Positions 1 to 5,877 of a DNA stretch of 7,072 nucleotides are shown here, in pieces. A program made the position numbers and the translations under genes. A model generated the notes under the pieces. It did no database searches. It was given only the letters and a program-made list of their open reading frames with translations, and was not told the DNA's origin. The stretch comes from Alphaproteobacteria bacterium. Its GTDB lineage: Bacteria; Pseudomonadota; Alphaproteobacteria; Micavibrionales; Micavibrionaceae. Position 1 is the stretch's first letter, and each line of letters begins with the position of its first letter. The stretch is taken from NCBI GenBank assembly GCA_030639165.1, contig DAOWDF010000259.1, positions 1 through 7,072 on the forward strand. Reading direction: 5' to 3'.

Positions 1-731
1 ATATCAACGCCATAATAGACGATTTCACCCCGCTTTCAGGTGACAGAAACTTCGCTGAAGACCATGCGCTAATCGGTGGAATTGGTCGTTTCCGCGGAAG
101 ATCTTGCGTAATAATGGGACATGAAAAAGGCAATGATACACAAAGCCGCATAAAGCGTAACTTTGGTATGACCCGCCCTGAAGGGTATCGTAAAGCGCAA
201 CGCCTAATGAAGATGGCCGATCAATTCCAAATACCTGTAATTACATTAATCGACACAGCAGGAGCATATCCAGGAGTTGGCGCAGAGGAACGCGGTCAAT
301 CCGAAGCCATAGCAAAATCAATAGAAACCTGCCTCAGAACAGAAGTTCCTATAATTTCTGTAGTAATTGGAGAAGGTGGCTCTGGTGGAGCGGTTGCAAT
401 TGCTGTTGCTGATAAAATATACATGCTTGAACACTCTATCTACTCTGTAATATCCCCGGAAGGCTGTGCATCTATCCTATGGAAGAGCGGAGAATACGCA
501 AAAGACGCAGCCGCAGCTCTAAAACTAACAGCTCAGGACTTACATGAGCTCAAACTCATTGATGCAATAATTAAAGAACCTGTTGGCGGAGCTCACCGTA
601 AAAAAGATGAGGTTATCGCCGCCGTTGCAGATCAAATTGAAAAAGGTCTAAACGAATTTACTTCTTGGGATAAAGCAGAGATAATTGCGGCTCGTCACAA
701 GAAATTCCTTCAATTTGGAAGAAATTTATAA
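1..731 (+). CDS. accA: Acetyl-CoA carboxylase carboxyltransferase subunit alpha, 5'-truncated by window edge
   Basis: AccA pairs with AccD in the carboxyltransferase that moves the carboxyl group from biotin-BCCP to acetyl-CoA, giving malonyl-CoA, the first committed step of cytosolic fatty-acid synthesis. The reading frame is open from base 3, well before the first ATG at 114. The codons before that ATG already read as AccA (IDDFTPLSGDR, then GGIGRFRGR), so 114 is an internal Met and the gene begins outside the window. About 242 residues are present of a family length near 317, so roughly the first 75 are missing. Diagnostic crotonase-fold motifs are GHEKG (near 117), DTAGAYPG (near 255), the glycine-rich GEGGSGGA at 369-392 that helps form the oxyanion hole, and SPEGCASILWK near 454-486. 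The C-terminus ends normally at TAA. The glycosyltransferase gene follows after 24 nt on the same strand, suggesting cotranscription. Confidence 0.97.
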   Translation, partial: INAIIDDFTPLSGDRNFAEDHALIGGIGRFRGRSCVIMGHEKGNDTQSRIKRNFGMTRPEGYRKAQRLMKMADQFQIPVITLIDTAGAYPGVGAEERGQSEAIAKSIETCLRTEVPIISVVIGEGGSGGAVAIAVADKIYMLEHSIYSVISPEGCASILWKSGEYAKDAAAALKLTAQDLHELKLIDAIIKEPVGGAHRKKDEVIAAVADQIEKGLNEFTSWDKAEIIAARHKKFLQFGRNL

Positions 732-744
732 GCCATAAAATACC

Positions 745-748
745 GGAG
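745..748 (+). promoter_or_regulatory. Ribosome binding site of the glycosyltransferase gene
   Basis: GGAG lies 7 nt before the ATG at 756, inside the 24-nt accA-glycosyltransferase gap. It fixes the start codon. There is no room here for an obvious separate promoter, which supports readthrough from accA. Confidence 0.7.
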
Positions 749-755
749 ATTTCCA

Positions 756-1847
756 ATGAAAATACTTCATATCGTTGCTGGAGCCGAAACAGGCGGTGCC
801 GAGACATTCTGCCTCGACGCTATAAAATCTCTGCATAATGAAAATATCGAACAACGCGCCCTATGTCGTCCTCATAAACATTTTGCACAATGCCTTGATG
901 ATAGAGATATTAAATATACACCGCTTACCTTCAACCGCTTCAAAAAGCGCGGCGAACAAAAAACAATTCGCCAAGCAATAGAAGACTACCAGCCTGACCT
1001 TATCCATTGCTGGATGAGCCGCGCATCTTCATTCATGCCTGATAATATTAACATCCCTACTCTGGGCTGGTTTGGTGGGTATTACGATCTTAAAAACTAT
1101 AAAAACTGCGGCTATTATATGGGCGTTACCAGAGATATTGTTCGCCATATTATTGAGCAAACAAACGCGCCTGAACGCTCCTTCGTCGTACACACATTTG
1201 GAACTCTGGAAGAAGACAAGCCCGTTAAGAAATCAGATTTCGACGTGCCTGAAGATGCAAAGACTATTTTACTTCTATCAAGAATGCACCAGAAAAAAGG
1301 CGTGGACACACTTCTAGAAGCTGCCTTACAGGTGAAGGACGCATATCTATTGCTCGCAGGTAATGGCCCAGATCTTAATAAATACAAAAAACTAGCCACC
1401 AAGTTAGGCTTAGATAATCGTGTACGCTTTTTAGGTTGGAGAAATGATCGCTCCGCACTTCTCGATATTGCAGATGTTTGCGTTTTACCATCACGATACG
1501 AGCCATTTGGAACGGTAATTGCCGAAAGCTGGTATGCAAAAACGCCGTTGGTTGCAACCAAGGCAGATGGTGCAAAACAATATGTAACCCATGAAAAGGA
1601 TGGGCTACTATGTGACATTGATGACGTAGATACGCTTGCTAAAAATCTGAATACAGCTCTAAATGATGAAAAGACCAGAGAACAAATAGTTGCTGGCGGA
1701 ACAAAAACCTATAATGAGTTATTCAGCAAGGATGTCGTGACCAAGTCTCTATTAAAGGCCTATAACGATATTATAGATGCCGATAAAACCAAAGCCGTAG
1801 CTAACTCCGATAGCAGCGCCACTATAAAGCCTGCCATAGCTAGCTAG
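756..1847 (+). CDS. GT4-family glycosyltransferase
   Basis: This 363-residue protein is a retaining GT-B glycosyltransferase that would transfer a sugar from a nucleotide-sugar donor, probably at the cytoplasmic face of the membrane for a surface glycan or glycolipid. The acceptor and sugar cannot be read from the sequence. The N-terminal Rossmann half opens with MKILHIVAGAETGGAE, including the GGAE acceptor-side glycine loop (residues 13-16). The C-terminal donor half starts near 165. It shows the basic donor-phosphate loop SRMHQKKG (175-182), LAGNGPD (200-206), VRFLGW (223-228) and the GT4 EX7E motif EPFGTVIAE (Glu249 and Glu257). The last ~20 residues (Ala/Ser/Lys-rich) look like an unstructured tail. 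No signal peptide or membrane segment is visible. The length is normal for single-domain GT4 enzymes. It follows accA closely, but no other glycan gene is in view to define its pathway. The family call is firm; the substrate is unknown. Confidence 0.92.
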   Translation: MKILHIVAGAETGGAETFCLDAIKSLHNENIEQRALCRPHKHFAQCLDDRDIKYTPLTFNRFKKRGEQKTIRQAIEDYQPDLIHCWMSRASSFMPDNINIPTLGWFGGYYDLKNYKNCGYYMGVTRDIVRHIIEQTNAPERSFVVHTFGTLEEDKPVKKSDFDVPEDAKTILLLSRMHQKKGVDTLLEAALQVKDAYLLLAGNGPDLNKYKKLATKLGLDNRVRFLGWRNDRSALLDIADVCVLPSRYEPFGTVIAESWYAKTPLVATKADGAKQYVTHEKDGLLCDIDDVDTLAKNLNTALNDEKTREQIVAGGTKTYNELFSKDVVTKSLLKAYNDIIDADKTKAVANSDSSATIKPAIAS

Positions 1848-1908
1848 AACATGAATCGAGATCTGGATAGGATAACAGAGACTTGAGATTATAGCTGTAA
1901 ATTACCCA

Positions 1909-2328
1909 TTAACCCAATCTGTATTCACTATGATTCCGTTTTTTCTTAAAAAAACCTTCAAGCTCACTAGGAATTTGTGCCCTACTCTTCATATTGATAA
2001 AATCGCCATGCCCTGCGAGCATATGGCCTTGCTCAGTAGTTGCAGCGCGGAAATATAACATAAGAAACACGCGAATAGCAGCAGTCAATGACGTAGCTTC
2101 ACTCTTCCTCATAAATACAAGACTGCAAATATCATGGATACTACATTTCTCCTTAGCTGATATTTCATCAATAGCCCTCCACATCTCAGGCTCTAATCGA
2201 ACCGATGTCCTACGACCAAACACTGTAATATTTTTACTCACCAAAGAACTCTGAGAGCTACGACTAGAATTTTCCCTAATTACGTCAAAAGACGGGGCAC
2301 AGGAAGGCCCTTGATTTAATTTTTTCAT
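1909..2328 (-). CDS. Ribbon-helix-helix domain protein (PF13467-like)
   Basis: This is a small protein of about 139 residues, probably DNA-binding. The segment ITVFGRRTSVRLEPEMWRAI matches the start of the alphaproteobacterial RHH_4-type domain: a beta strand (RTSVRLE), a first helix (EPEMWRAIDEISAKEK), a second helix (IHDICSLVFMRK), and a trailing helix with the hydrophobic stretch AAIRVFLMLYFR. About 35 Ser-rich residues precede the fold. A polar tail ending in a KKKR cluster follows it, and both look disordered. RHH proteins usually bind DNA as dimers through the strand; the target is unknown. The start is uncertain: tandem GTG codons at 2337 and 2334 and an ATG at 2328 share the frame, and no strong Shine-Dalgarno precedes any of them. 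I chose the ATG. It lies downstream of bolA on the same strand across a roughly 90-nt gap, so cotranscription is possible, and it converges with the glycosyltransferase gene. Confidence 0.75.
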   Translation of the reverse strand: MKKLNQGPSCAPSFDVIRENSSRSSQSSLVSKNITVFGRRTSVRLEPEMWRAIDEISAKEKCSIHDICSLVFMRKSEATSLTAAIRVFLMLYFRAATTEQGHMLAGHGDFINMKSRAQIPSELEGFFKKKRNHSEYRLG

Positions 2329-2422
2329 TTTCACCACACAATAGAAACAAAAGAAGTTAACAATTAATCTTCCTGAATACTACTGCATACAAAAGAACAG
2401 TACAACCATAAGATACATGTTT

Positions 2423-2680
2423 TTATTTTGTAATTATAATTGACACCGAATGAATTAGCGTTAACTCACATTCAAGGGCATTATGCACCATACGCTGGCA
2501 TTCAATCCTGCTGCAACCAGCAAAACTGCCAGAAGAAATAGCTATAATAAAATGGCTTTCACCTGATCCATCATCACCAGCATGCCCCTTATGACGAGCG
2601 CTATCATTTACAACCTCTAGAAGAGTTGGGTCTAAGGCATCCCTTAGCTTTTCTTCAATACGTTCTTTCATTTTTGTCAT
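2423..2680 (-). CDS. bolA: BolA family protein
   Basis: This 85-residue protein has the BolA layout: an N-terminal helix (MKERIEEKLRDAL), then LLEVVNDSARHKGHAG, the GESHFIIAISSGSFAG core with the conserved ESHF histidine, and the SRIECQRMVHNAL helix, ending in a short strand (IHSVSIIIT). BolA proteins act with monothiol glutaredoxins to hold and hand over [2Fe-2S] clusters, and some affect cell shape or transcription. The AGHAGDD loop and the following HF histidine are the usual cluster-ligand region. The frame extends to a TTG at 2710, but that adds ten residues unlike the family and would overlap the promoter. I chose the ATG at 2680; ATG 2671 is an alternative. A weak AGGG lies about 12-13 nt upstream of 2680. 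It is divergent from the J-domain gene, an arrangement I recall as recurrent in alphaproteobacteria. No glutaredoxin gene is in the window. Confidence 0.9.
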   Translation of the reverse strand: MTKMKERIEEKLRDALDPTLLEVVNDSARHKGHAGDDGSGESHFIIAISSGSFAGCSRIECQRMVHNALECELTLIHSVSIIITK

Positions 2681-2697
2681 CTTACATATTTTCCCTT

Positions 2698-2726
2698 TTG
2701 CTACGAACAAATATTATATATATAAT
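2698..2726 (+). promoter_or_regulatory. Sigma70-type promoter of the J-domain gene
   Basis: TTGCTA at 2698-2703 (four of six matches to TTGACA) is followed by exactly 17 nt and a perfect TATAAT at 2721-2726. Transcription should start about 7 nt downstream, at or within a base of the ATG at 2733. No Shine-Dalgarno precedes that ATG, so the mRNA is predicted to be leaderless or nearly so. Confidence 0.65.
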
Positions 2727-2727
2727 A
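2712..2727. repeat. 16-nt perfect AT palindrome at the centre of the bolA/J-domain divergent promoter
   Basis: TATTATATATATAATA is a perfect inverted repeat that places a TATAAT on each strand: 2721-2726 on plus, and the complement of 2713-2718 on minus. It can therefore supply the -10 box of both divergent genes. It may simply be two overlapping -10 boxes rather than a protein operator. Confidence 0.6.
2713..2718 (-). promoter_or_regulatory. Candidate -10 box for bolA
   Basis: On the minus strand this reads TATAAT. Transcription would start near 2706, giving bolA a leader of about 25 nt before the ATG at 2680. The expected -35 position (about 2736-2741) is a poor match, so this half of the divergent promoter is weaker or needs an activator. 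Confidence 0.4.
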
Positions 2728-2732
2728 GTCCC

Positions 2733-3335
2733 ATGCCCAGTATAACATTAAAATATAAATCACCTGAATTTGCCGATAACTTGGAAAAACCCGAATCTCA
2801 CAATTGCGAGATGCCAGGGTGTCCACAAGATGCAGACCACAAAGCCCCAAAACATCGCGGGCTTAATGAGTATTATCATTTCTGCGTTAAACACGTTATG
2901 GAATACAATAAGGCATGGAACTTTTTCTCTGGCATGTCCGATGGCGAGGTTCAAAACCACATGAAAAGCAGTCGTTACGGCGATCGCCCAACTTGGAAAC
3001 AAAGCGATGGTAAAGACCCTGAAGAGGAATTACTAAAGGCAGCTAAGCGCGCTTATTTCTACGGTGAAGAGCAGGAACAGAAAAAAGAACATGCGCATAA
3101 ACGAGCCTTTAAAGGTGATGTAAACACCCCTGAGCATGAAGCCATGGCGCTTATGGGACTATCCCCACCTGTTACTTTAGATGAGATCAAGAAACAATAT
3201 AAAATTCTTGCAAAAAAATTCCATCCTGACCTCAATAGAGATAACCCCGAAGCCGAAGATAAAATCAAAAAGATCAATATGGCTTACACTATTTTAAAGC
3301 TAGCATTTGATGAATATAAAAACCTGCCAGACTGA
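2733..3335 (+). CDS. J-domain (DnaJ-like) co-chaperone with N-terminal Cys/His motif
   Basis: This 200-residue protein has a C-terminal J domain (about 134-194) with the invariant HPD at residues 164-166 (AKKFHPDLNRD) and the following helix KIKKINMAYTILKLAF. J domains stimulate DnaK/Hsp70 ATPase activity, so its role is probably to deliver a specific client to DnaK in the cytoplasm. It is not DnaJ itself: there is no Gly/Phe linker and no four-repeat zinc region. The N-terminal half instead carries CEMPGC (Cys25, Cys30) and FCVKH (Cys51, His54), a plausible zinc-binding set. The family-typical segment EYNKAWNFFSGMSDGEV and then RPTWK follow. A charged, helical-looking linker spans about 95-130. 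I recall alphaproteobacterial relatives with the same layout near bolA and cobST. The ATG lies 6 nt after a perfect -10 box and has no Shine-Dalgarno, which points to leaderless translation. The gene converges on cobT across the palindromic element at 3337-3456. Confidence 0.9.
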   Translation: MPSITLKYKSPEFADNLEKPESHNCEMPGCPQDADHKAPKHRGLNEYYHFCVKHVMEYNKAWNFFSGMSDGEVQNHMKSSRYGDRPTWKQSDGKDPEEELLKAAKRAYFYGEEQEQKKEHAHKRAFKGDVNTPEHEAMALMGLSPPVTLDEIKKQYKILAKKFHPDLNRDNPEAEDKIKKINMAYTILKLAFDEYKNLPD

Positions 3336-3336
3336 T

Positions 3337-3456
3337 ACTACCGTCATACCCGCCACCGTGCGGGTATCTGGCAAAATAGAGTAGCAAGCATAGCTTGCTG
3401 CATGTGGATCCCCGCCGTTCAGCATAGCTTTGCTATGCCGCGGGGATGACGGTAGT
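3337..3456. repeat. Composite nested palindromic element (repeat-like, intergenic)
   Basis: The outer arms 3337-3347 and 3446-3456 are perfect 11-bp complements (ACTACCGTCAT). Allowing one mismatch, the pairing extends to about 17 bp (3337-3353 with 3440-3456). Inside are three smaller hairpins: 3346-3353 with 3360-3367 (8 bp, 6-nt loop), 3383-3389 with 3393-3399 (7 bp, 3-nt loop) and 3422-3428 with 3432-3438 (7 bp, 3-nt loop). In addition, 3408-3415 can pair with 3440-3447 (8 bp). The 10-mer AGCATAGCTT occurs twice (3387-3396 and 3421-3430). The arms are more GC-rich than the surroundings. It fills the gap between the convergent J-domain gene and cobT. No U-run flanks either end, so it is not a classical intrinsic terminator, though it could stall transcription or protect 3' ends. 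The form resembles dispersed palindromic or MITE-like repeats of alphaproteobacteria; copy number cannot be seen here. Confidence 0.7.
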
Positions 3457-3467
3457 GGTTTCACATA

Positions 3468-5294
3468 TCAATCATCAAACAAATCGCTTAACTGATCAGT
3501 CAAAGCCTCAGCGAGCTCGTCCGCATCAGTTATGGTCATGGCCTTAGAGTAATACTTAGTAACATCATGGCCAATACCAATCGCCGTTAGCTCAACATTA
3601 GAGCGCTCCTCAACCCATCTTATAACCCCGCGCAAATCTGCCTCCAGTATATTTGTAGGATTTACCGAGAGCGTTGCGTCATCAACCGGCGCGCCATCAG
3701 AGATAACCATGACAATTTTGCGCTCCTCTGGCCTGCGAGAGATTCGGTTATACGCCCAGACCAACGCTTCGCCATCAATATTCTCCTTTAGCAAACCTTC
3801 CTTAAGCATAAGCCCAAGATTCTTGCTCGCACGTCTAACAGGAGTATTCGCCGACTTATATATAATATGGCGAATATCATTAAGTCGCCCTGGGTGTTCT
3901 ACCCGTCCACTCTCCAGCCATAACTCACGTGACTTTCCGCCCTTCCAAGCGCGGGTTGTAAAGCCCAATATCTCGACCTTAATACCGCAGCGCTCCAAAG
4001 TTTGTGCAATAATATCACTCGTCATAGCAGCAATGGCAATCGGCCGTCCGCGCATAGATCCAGAATTATCAATCAAAATTGTAACGACCGTATCCTTAAA
4101 CGGCGTTTCAGTTTCCTGCTTAAACGTAATAGGAACAGTAGGGTTAGCAATCACACGCGCAAGCTTAGCACAGTCAAGCACCCCCTCCTCTAAACCAAAC
4201 TCCCATTTACGTTGCTGCTTTGCCATTAACTTCCGCTGCAAACGATTCGCCAGCTTTGTTATGATATTTTGCTGGTTAGATAGCTGATTATCCAGCATAG
4301 CCCGCAAACGATGCAGCTCATGAGAATCCGCAAGATCAGCGGCATCCACCTCCTCATCAAATTCAGTCGTATAAACGCGGTAATTATCCTCACAATAATC
4401 TAGCAACTCTTTTGAACGACTCGATGGAGAATAAGAAATTTCCTCCTCATGGGATAAATTATCTTCGGTTGAGGATAAATCCTCGATAATCTCGTCCATA
4501 TCCATATCAAAGCTTTGGTCAATATCATCGCCTTCATCACTATTTTGCGAATCATCGGATTCTTGCGAGTGATCTTGAGAATCATCACTTTGCTCTGGTG
4601 AGTTATCGCCAAACTCTTCATCCAGCTCCGCAGATGATTGATCGTCGCCCCCATCATCATGCCCTATATTCAAATCATTAAGTAACGCCAAAGAAGCCGC
4701 GCTATACGCACGTTGATCATGTAATAGAGATTTTAGCTGCTCAAAATTAACCGCTCCCAAATGCTCATTTATCCAAGGCCGCCAAATCTTAACCAGCTTT
4801 TTAGTCGAGCGCGTAAGACCTCGCCCTGTCATTTCAACTCGCGCTATAATATGAAGTGCATCCGCCATAGATACATCGCCCCGCGCTATAATATCGCCAA
4901 ATCCGCGCCGCATCGCCTTAGCCTCCAGCACAGCATCAAGATTATCACCAACCCCATCCATGGATAATATCCCAATACAATCACAGCGCGCTTGCTCCAA
5001 CGCGTCAAGGCAAGCCCTGACTTTCGGATTATTATTCACATTAGCATTGTGCAAATCCTGATTATGATGCGCTATTTTAAGAGCATATGTATCCGCGCAC
5101 CCCCGAATAAGAGCGCGCTTTTTCTTAGGCATAGCTGGCGTCGGAACAGGCAAACTTGGCCGCTCCAAATCCTTAATCTCACCAGTAGGCATCTCAGTGT
5201 CGGAGTAGCTAACCTCCAACCCACCCCTATGCGCCATAGACCGTAAAGTCGATGTAGTACTTACCTTGAATTGCTCTGTATTATCTGTGCTCAT
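3468..5294 (-). CDS. cobT: CobT-like cobaltochelatase subunit with vWA/MIDAS domain
   Basis: CobT partners with the AAA+ ATPase CobS. In aerobic B12 synthesis the CobST complex powers CobN to insert cobalt into hydrogenobyrinate a,c-diamide. The protein is 608 residues from the ATG at 5294, near the usual family size. The frame stays open upstream to a GTG at 5363, but the 23 extra residues do not resemble CobT. The N-terminal region contains CADTYALKIAHHNQDLH and the ARCDCIG segment. A roughly 75-residue Asp/Glu/Ser/Gln linker follows (about 212-286 from the chosen start). The C-terminal vWA domain has a full MIDAS: DNSGS (Asp409, Ser411, Ser413), the FTT threonine (Thr446/447) and SDGAP (Asp533). 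The family-typical segment AWKGGKSRELWLESGR and the GIGHDVTKYYS ending are intact. It is separated from cobS by a gene on the other strand, so it probably needs its own promoter. No convincing Shine-Dalgarno precedes the ATG. Without cobN in view, a non-B12 role is possible. Confidence 0.93.
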   Translation of the reverse strand: MSTDNTEQFKVSTTSTLRSMAHRGGLEVSYSDTEMPTGEIKDLERPSLPVPTPAMPKKKRALIRGCADTYALKIAHHNQDLHNANVNNNPKVRACLDALEQARCDCIGILSMDGVGDNLDAVLEAKAMRRGFGDIIARGDVSMADALHIIARVEMTGRGLTRSTKKLVKIWRPWINEHLGAVNFEQLKSLLHDQRAYSAASLALLNDLNIGHDDGGDDQSSAELDEEFGDNSPEQSDDSQDHSQESDDSQNSDEGDDIDQSFDMDMDEIIEDLSSTEDNLSHEEEISYSPSSRSKELLDYCEDNYRVYTTEFDEEVDAADLADSHELHRLRAMLDNQLSNQQNIITKLANRLQRKLMAKQQRKWEFGLEEGVLDCAKLARVIANPTVPITFKQETETPFKDTVVTILIDNSGSMRGRPIAIAAMTSDIIAQTLERCGIKVEILGFTTRAWKGGKSRELWLESGRVEHPGRLNDIRHIIYKSANTPVRRASKNLGLMLKEGLLKENIDGEALVWAYNRISRRPEERKIVMVISDGAPVDDATLSVNPTNILEADLRGVIRWVEERSNVELTAIGIGHDVTKYYSKAMTITDADELAEALTDQLSDLFDD

Positions 5295-5385
5295 AATTGA
5301 TAAGTTACTACAGCCACCACAAATAATAAACCTACTTTCATGCAGGTCATTACGAACCACCACCAGCAGTCAAACAACCTTAAAT

Positions 5386-5413
5386 TTGACACCAATTATA
5401 AAAAAATGATAAC
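5386..5413 (+). promoter_or_regulatory. Candidate promoter of the small secreted-protein gene
   Basis: A perfect TTGACA at 5386-5391, a 16-nt spacer and GATAAC at 5408-5413 (four of six to TATAAT) put the start near 5420, about 28 nt before the ATG at 5449. This lets the gene be expressed independently although it sits between two minus-strand genes. Confidence 0.5.
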
Positions 5414-5423
5414 ATCCTGCAAA
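5395..5423 (-). promoter_or_regulatory. Candidate cobT promoter
   Basis: On the minus strand, TTTGCA (complement of 5418-5423, four of six matches) is followed by 17 nt and a perfect TATAAT (complement of 5395-5400). Transcription would start near 5388, giving cobT a leader of about 94 nt before the ATG at 5294. It overlaps the opposing promoter of the small secreted-protein gene. The assignment is by consensus only. Confidence 0.45.
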
Positions 5424-5437
5424 TTACATAATCAAAC

Positions 5438-5442
5438 GAGGG
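5438..5442 (+). promoter_or_regulatory. Ribosome binding site of the small secreted-protein gene
   Basis: GAGGG ends 6 nt before the ATG at 5449. It is one of the few clear Shine-Dalgarno sites in the window and supports both the start and the reality of the gene. Confidence 0.7.
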
Positions 5443-5448
5443 CTTAAT

Positions 5449-5877
5449 ATGAGCAATAGAAGTTGGGGTACAAATATTTTTTGGGGTGCAGTAGGATTAA
5501 CTACTGTTTTTACTTTAATTGTACCCTCATGCTCAGAAGCACTAAAAGATACCGCACTAAACGATGGCAAACCCAATGAAACAAATGTTCAGCAATTCAA
5601 TAGAAAAGGTGTGGAGAAGTTAATAGATAACTCCAGCTCCGCTATAGAAGGTATTACTGATAAAATCGGTGATACAATAGAAAGCACCACAGAAGAAGAC
5701 GTGATCGAGGCGCGCGAAAAATTGATTGATAAAGCTAGTAAAGTTGGCGAGCTTGCCAAAACTTTTATTTTTGGAAAAAGCAATCATGACGTAGGGGATG
5801 ATTACGCGACGCAGACTCATCCAAAAGATTGCCCTGAAGACTATTTCGAACGCCAGCGTGATCCAGACTGCTTTTAA
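5449..5877 (+). CDS. Small secreted or membrane-anchored protein of unknown function
   Basis: I do not recognise a family for this 142-residue protein. A short basic start (MSNRSWG) is followed by a hydrophobic stretch (about 9-27), then VPSC with Cys28, and a polar remainder. This can be read as a signal peptide, a lipoprotein signal with an atypical lipobox (Pro at -2), or an N-terminal membrane anchor. The body (about 50-108) is predicted helical and charged (GVEKLIDNSSSAIEGITDKI, later IEAREKLIDKASKVGELAKT), with a possible internal similarity between the two LID-containing stretches. The C-terminus ends in CPEDYFERQRDPDCF, a Cys pair (128 and 141) that could form a disulfide in the periplasm. 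A good promoter and Shine-Dalgarno argue for a real gene. It runs opposite to cobS and cobT and ends 11 nt from the end of cobS, which suggests insertion between two genes that are commonly adjacent. No function is proposed. Confidence 0.8.
   Translation: MSNRSWGTNIFWGAVGLTTVFTLIVPSCSEALKDTALNDGKPNETNVQQFNRKGVEKLIDNSSSAIEGITDKIGDTIESTTEEDVIEAREKLIDKASKVGELAKTFIFGKSNHDVGDDYATQTHPKDCPEDYFERQRDPDCF

Noticed and set aside
1115..1618. 167-codon open frame on the minus strand inside the glycosyltransferase gene
   Set aside because: The plus-strand GT4 motifs (GGAE loop, EX7E) cover the same bases and fix the coding strand. The antisense product has no recognisable motif and no ribosome binding site.
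1848..1908. Terminator between the convergent glycosyltransferase and RHH genes
   Set aside because: The 61 nt contain no stem with more than a few pairs and no U-run that I can see.
2338..2422. Separate promoter or terminator between bolA and the RHH gene
   Set aside because: The best promoter match (TTGTAC, 17 nt, TAGTAT on the minus strand) fits only three and four of six positions, and there is no clear hairpin. It is too weak to list.
2681..2710. Ten-residue N-terminal extension of BolA from a TTG at 2710
   Set aside because: The extra residues are unlike BolA N-termini, the TTG is a rare start, and the extension would run into the divergent promoter's -35 region.
3337..3456. CRISPR-like or intrinsic-terminator reading of the palindromic element
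   Set aside because: There are no regularly spaced direct repeats with spacers, only nested inverted repeats plus one 10-nt direct repeat. No U-run follows a stem on either strand, so a classical terminator is not supported.
3709..4287. 192-codon open frame on the plus strand inside cobT
   Set aside because: It lies antisense to the vWA/MIDAS part of cobT, which is plainly conserved. The predicted protein has no domain-like features, so it is a shadow frame.
5295..5363. 23-residue N-terminal extension of CobT from a GTG at 5363
   Set aside because: It lacks similarity to CobT N-termini and has no ribosome binding site. The ATG at 5294 gives a family-like start.
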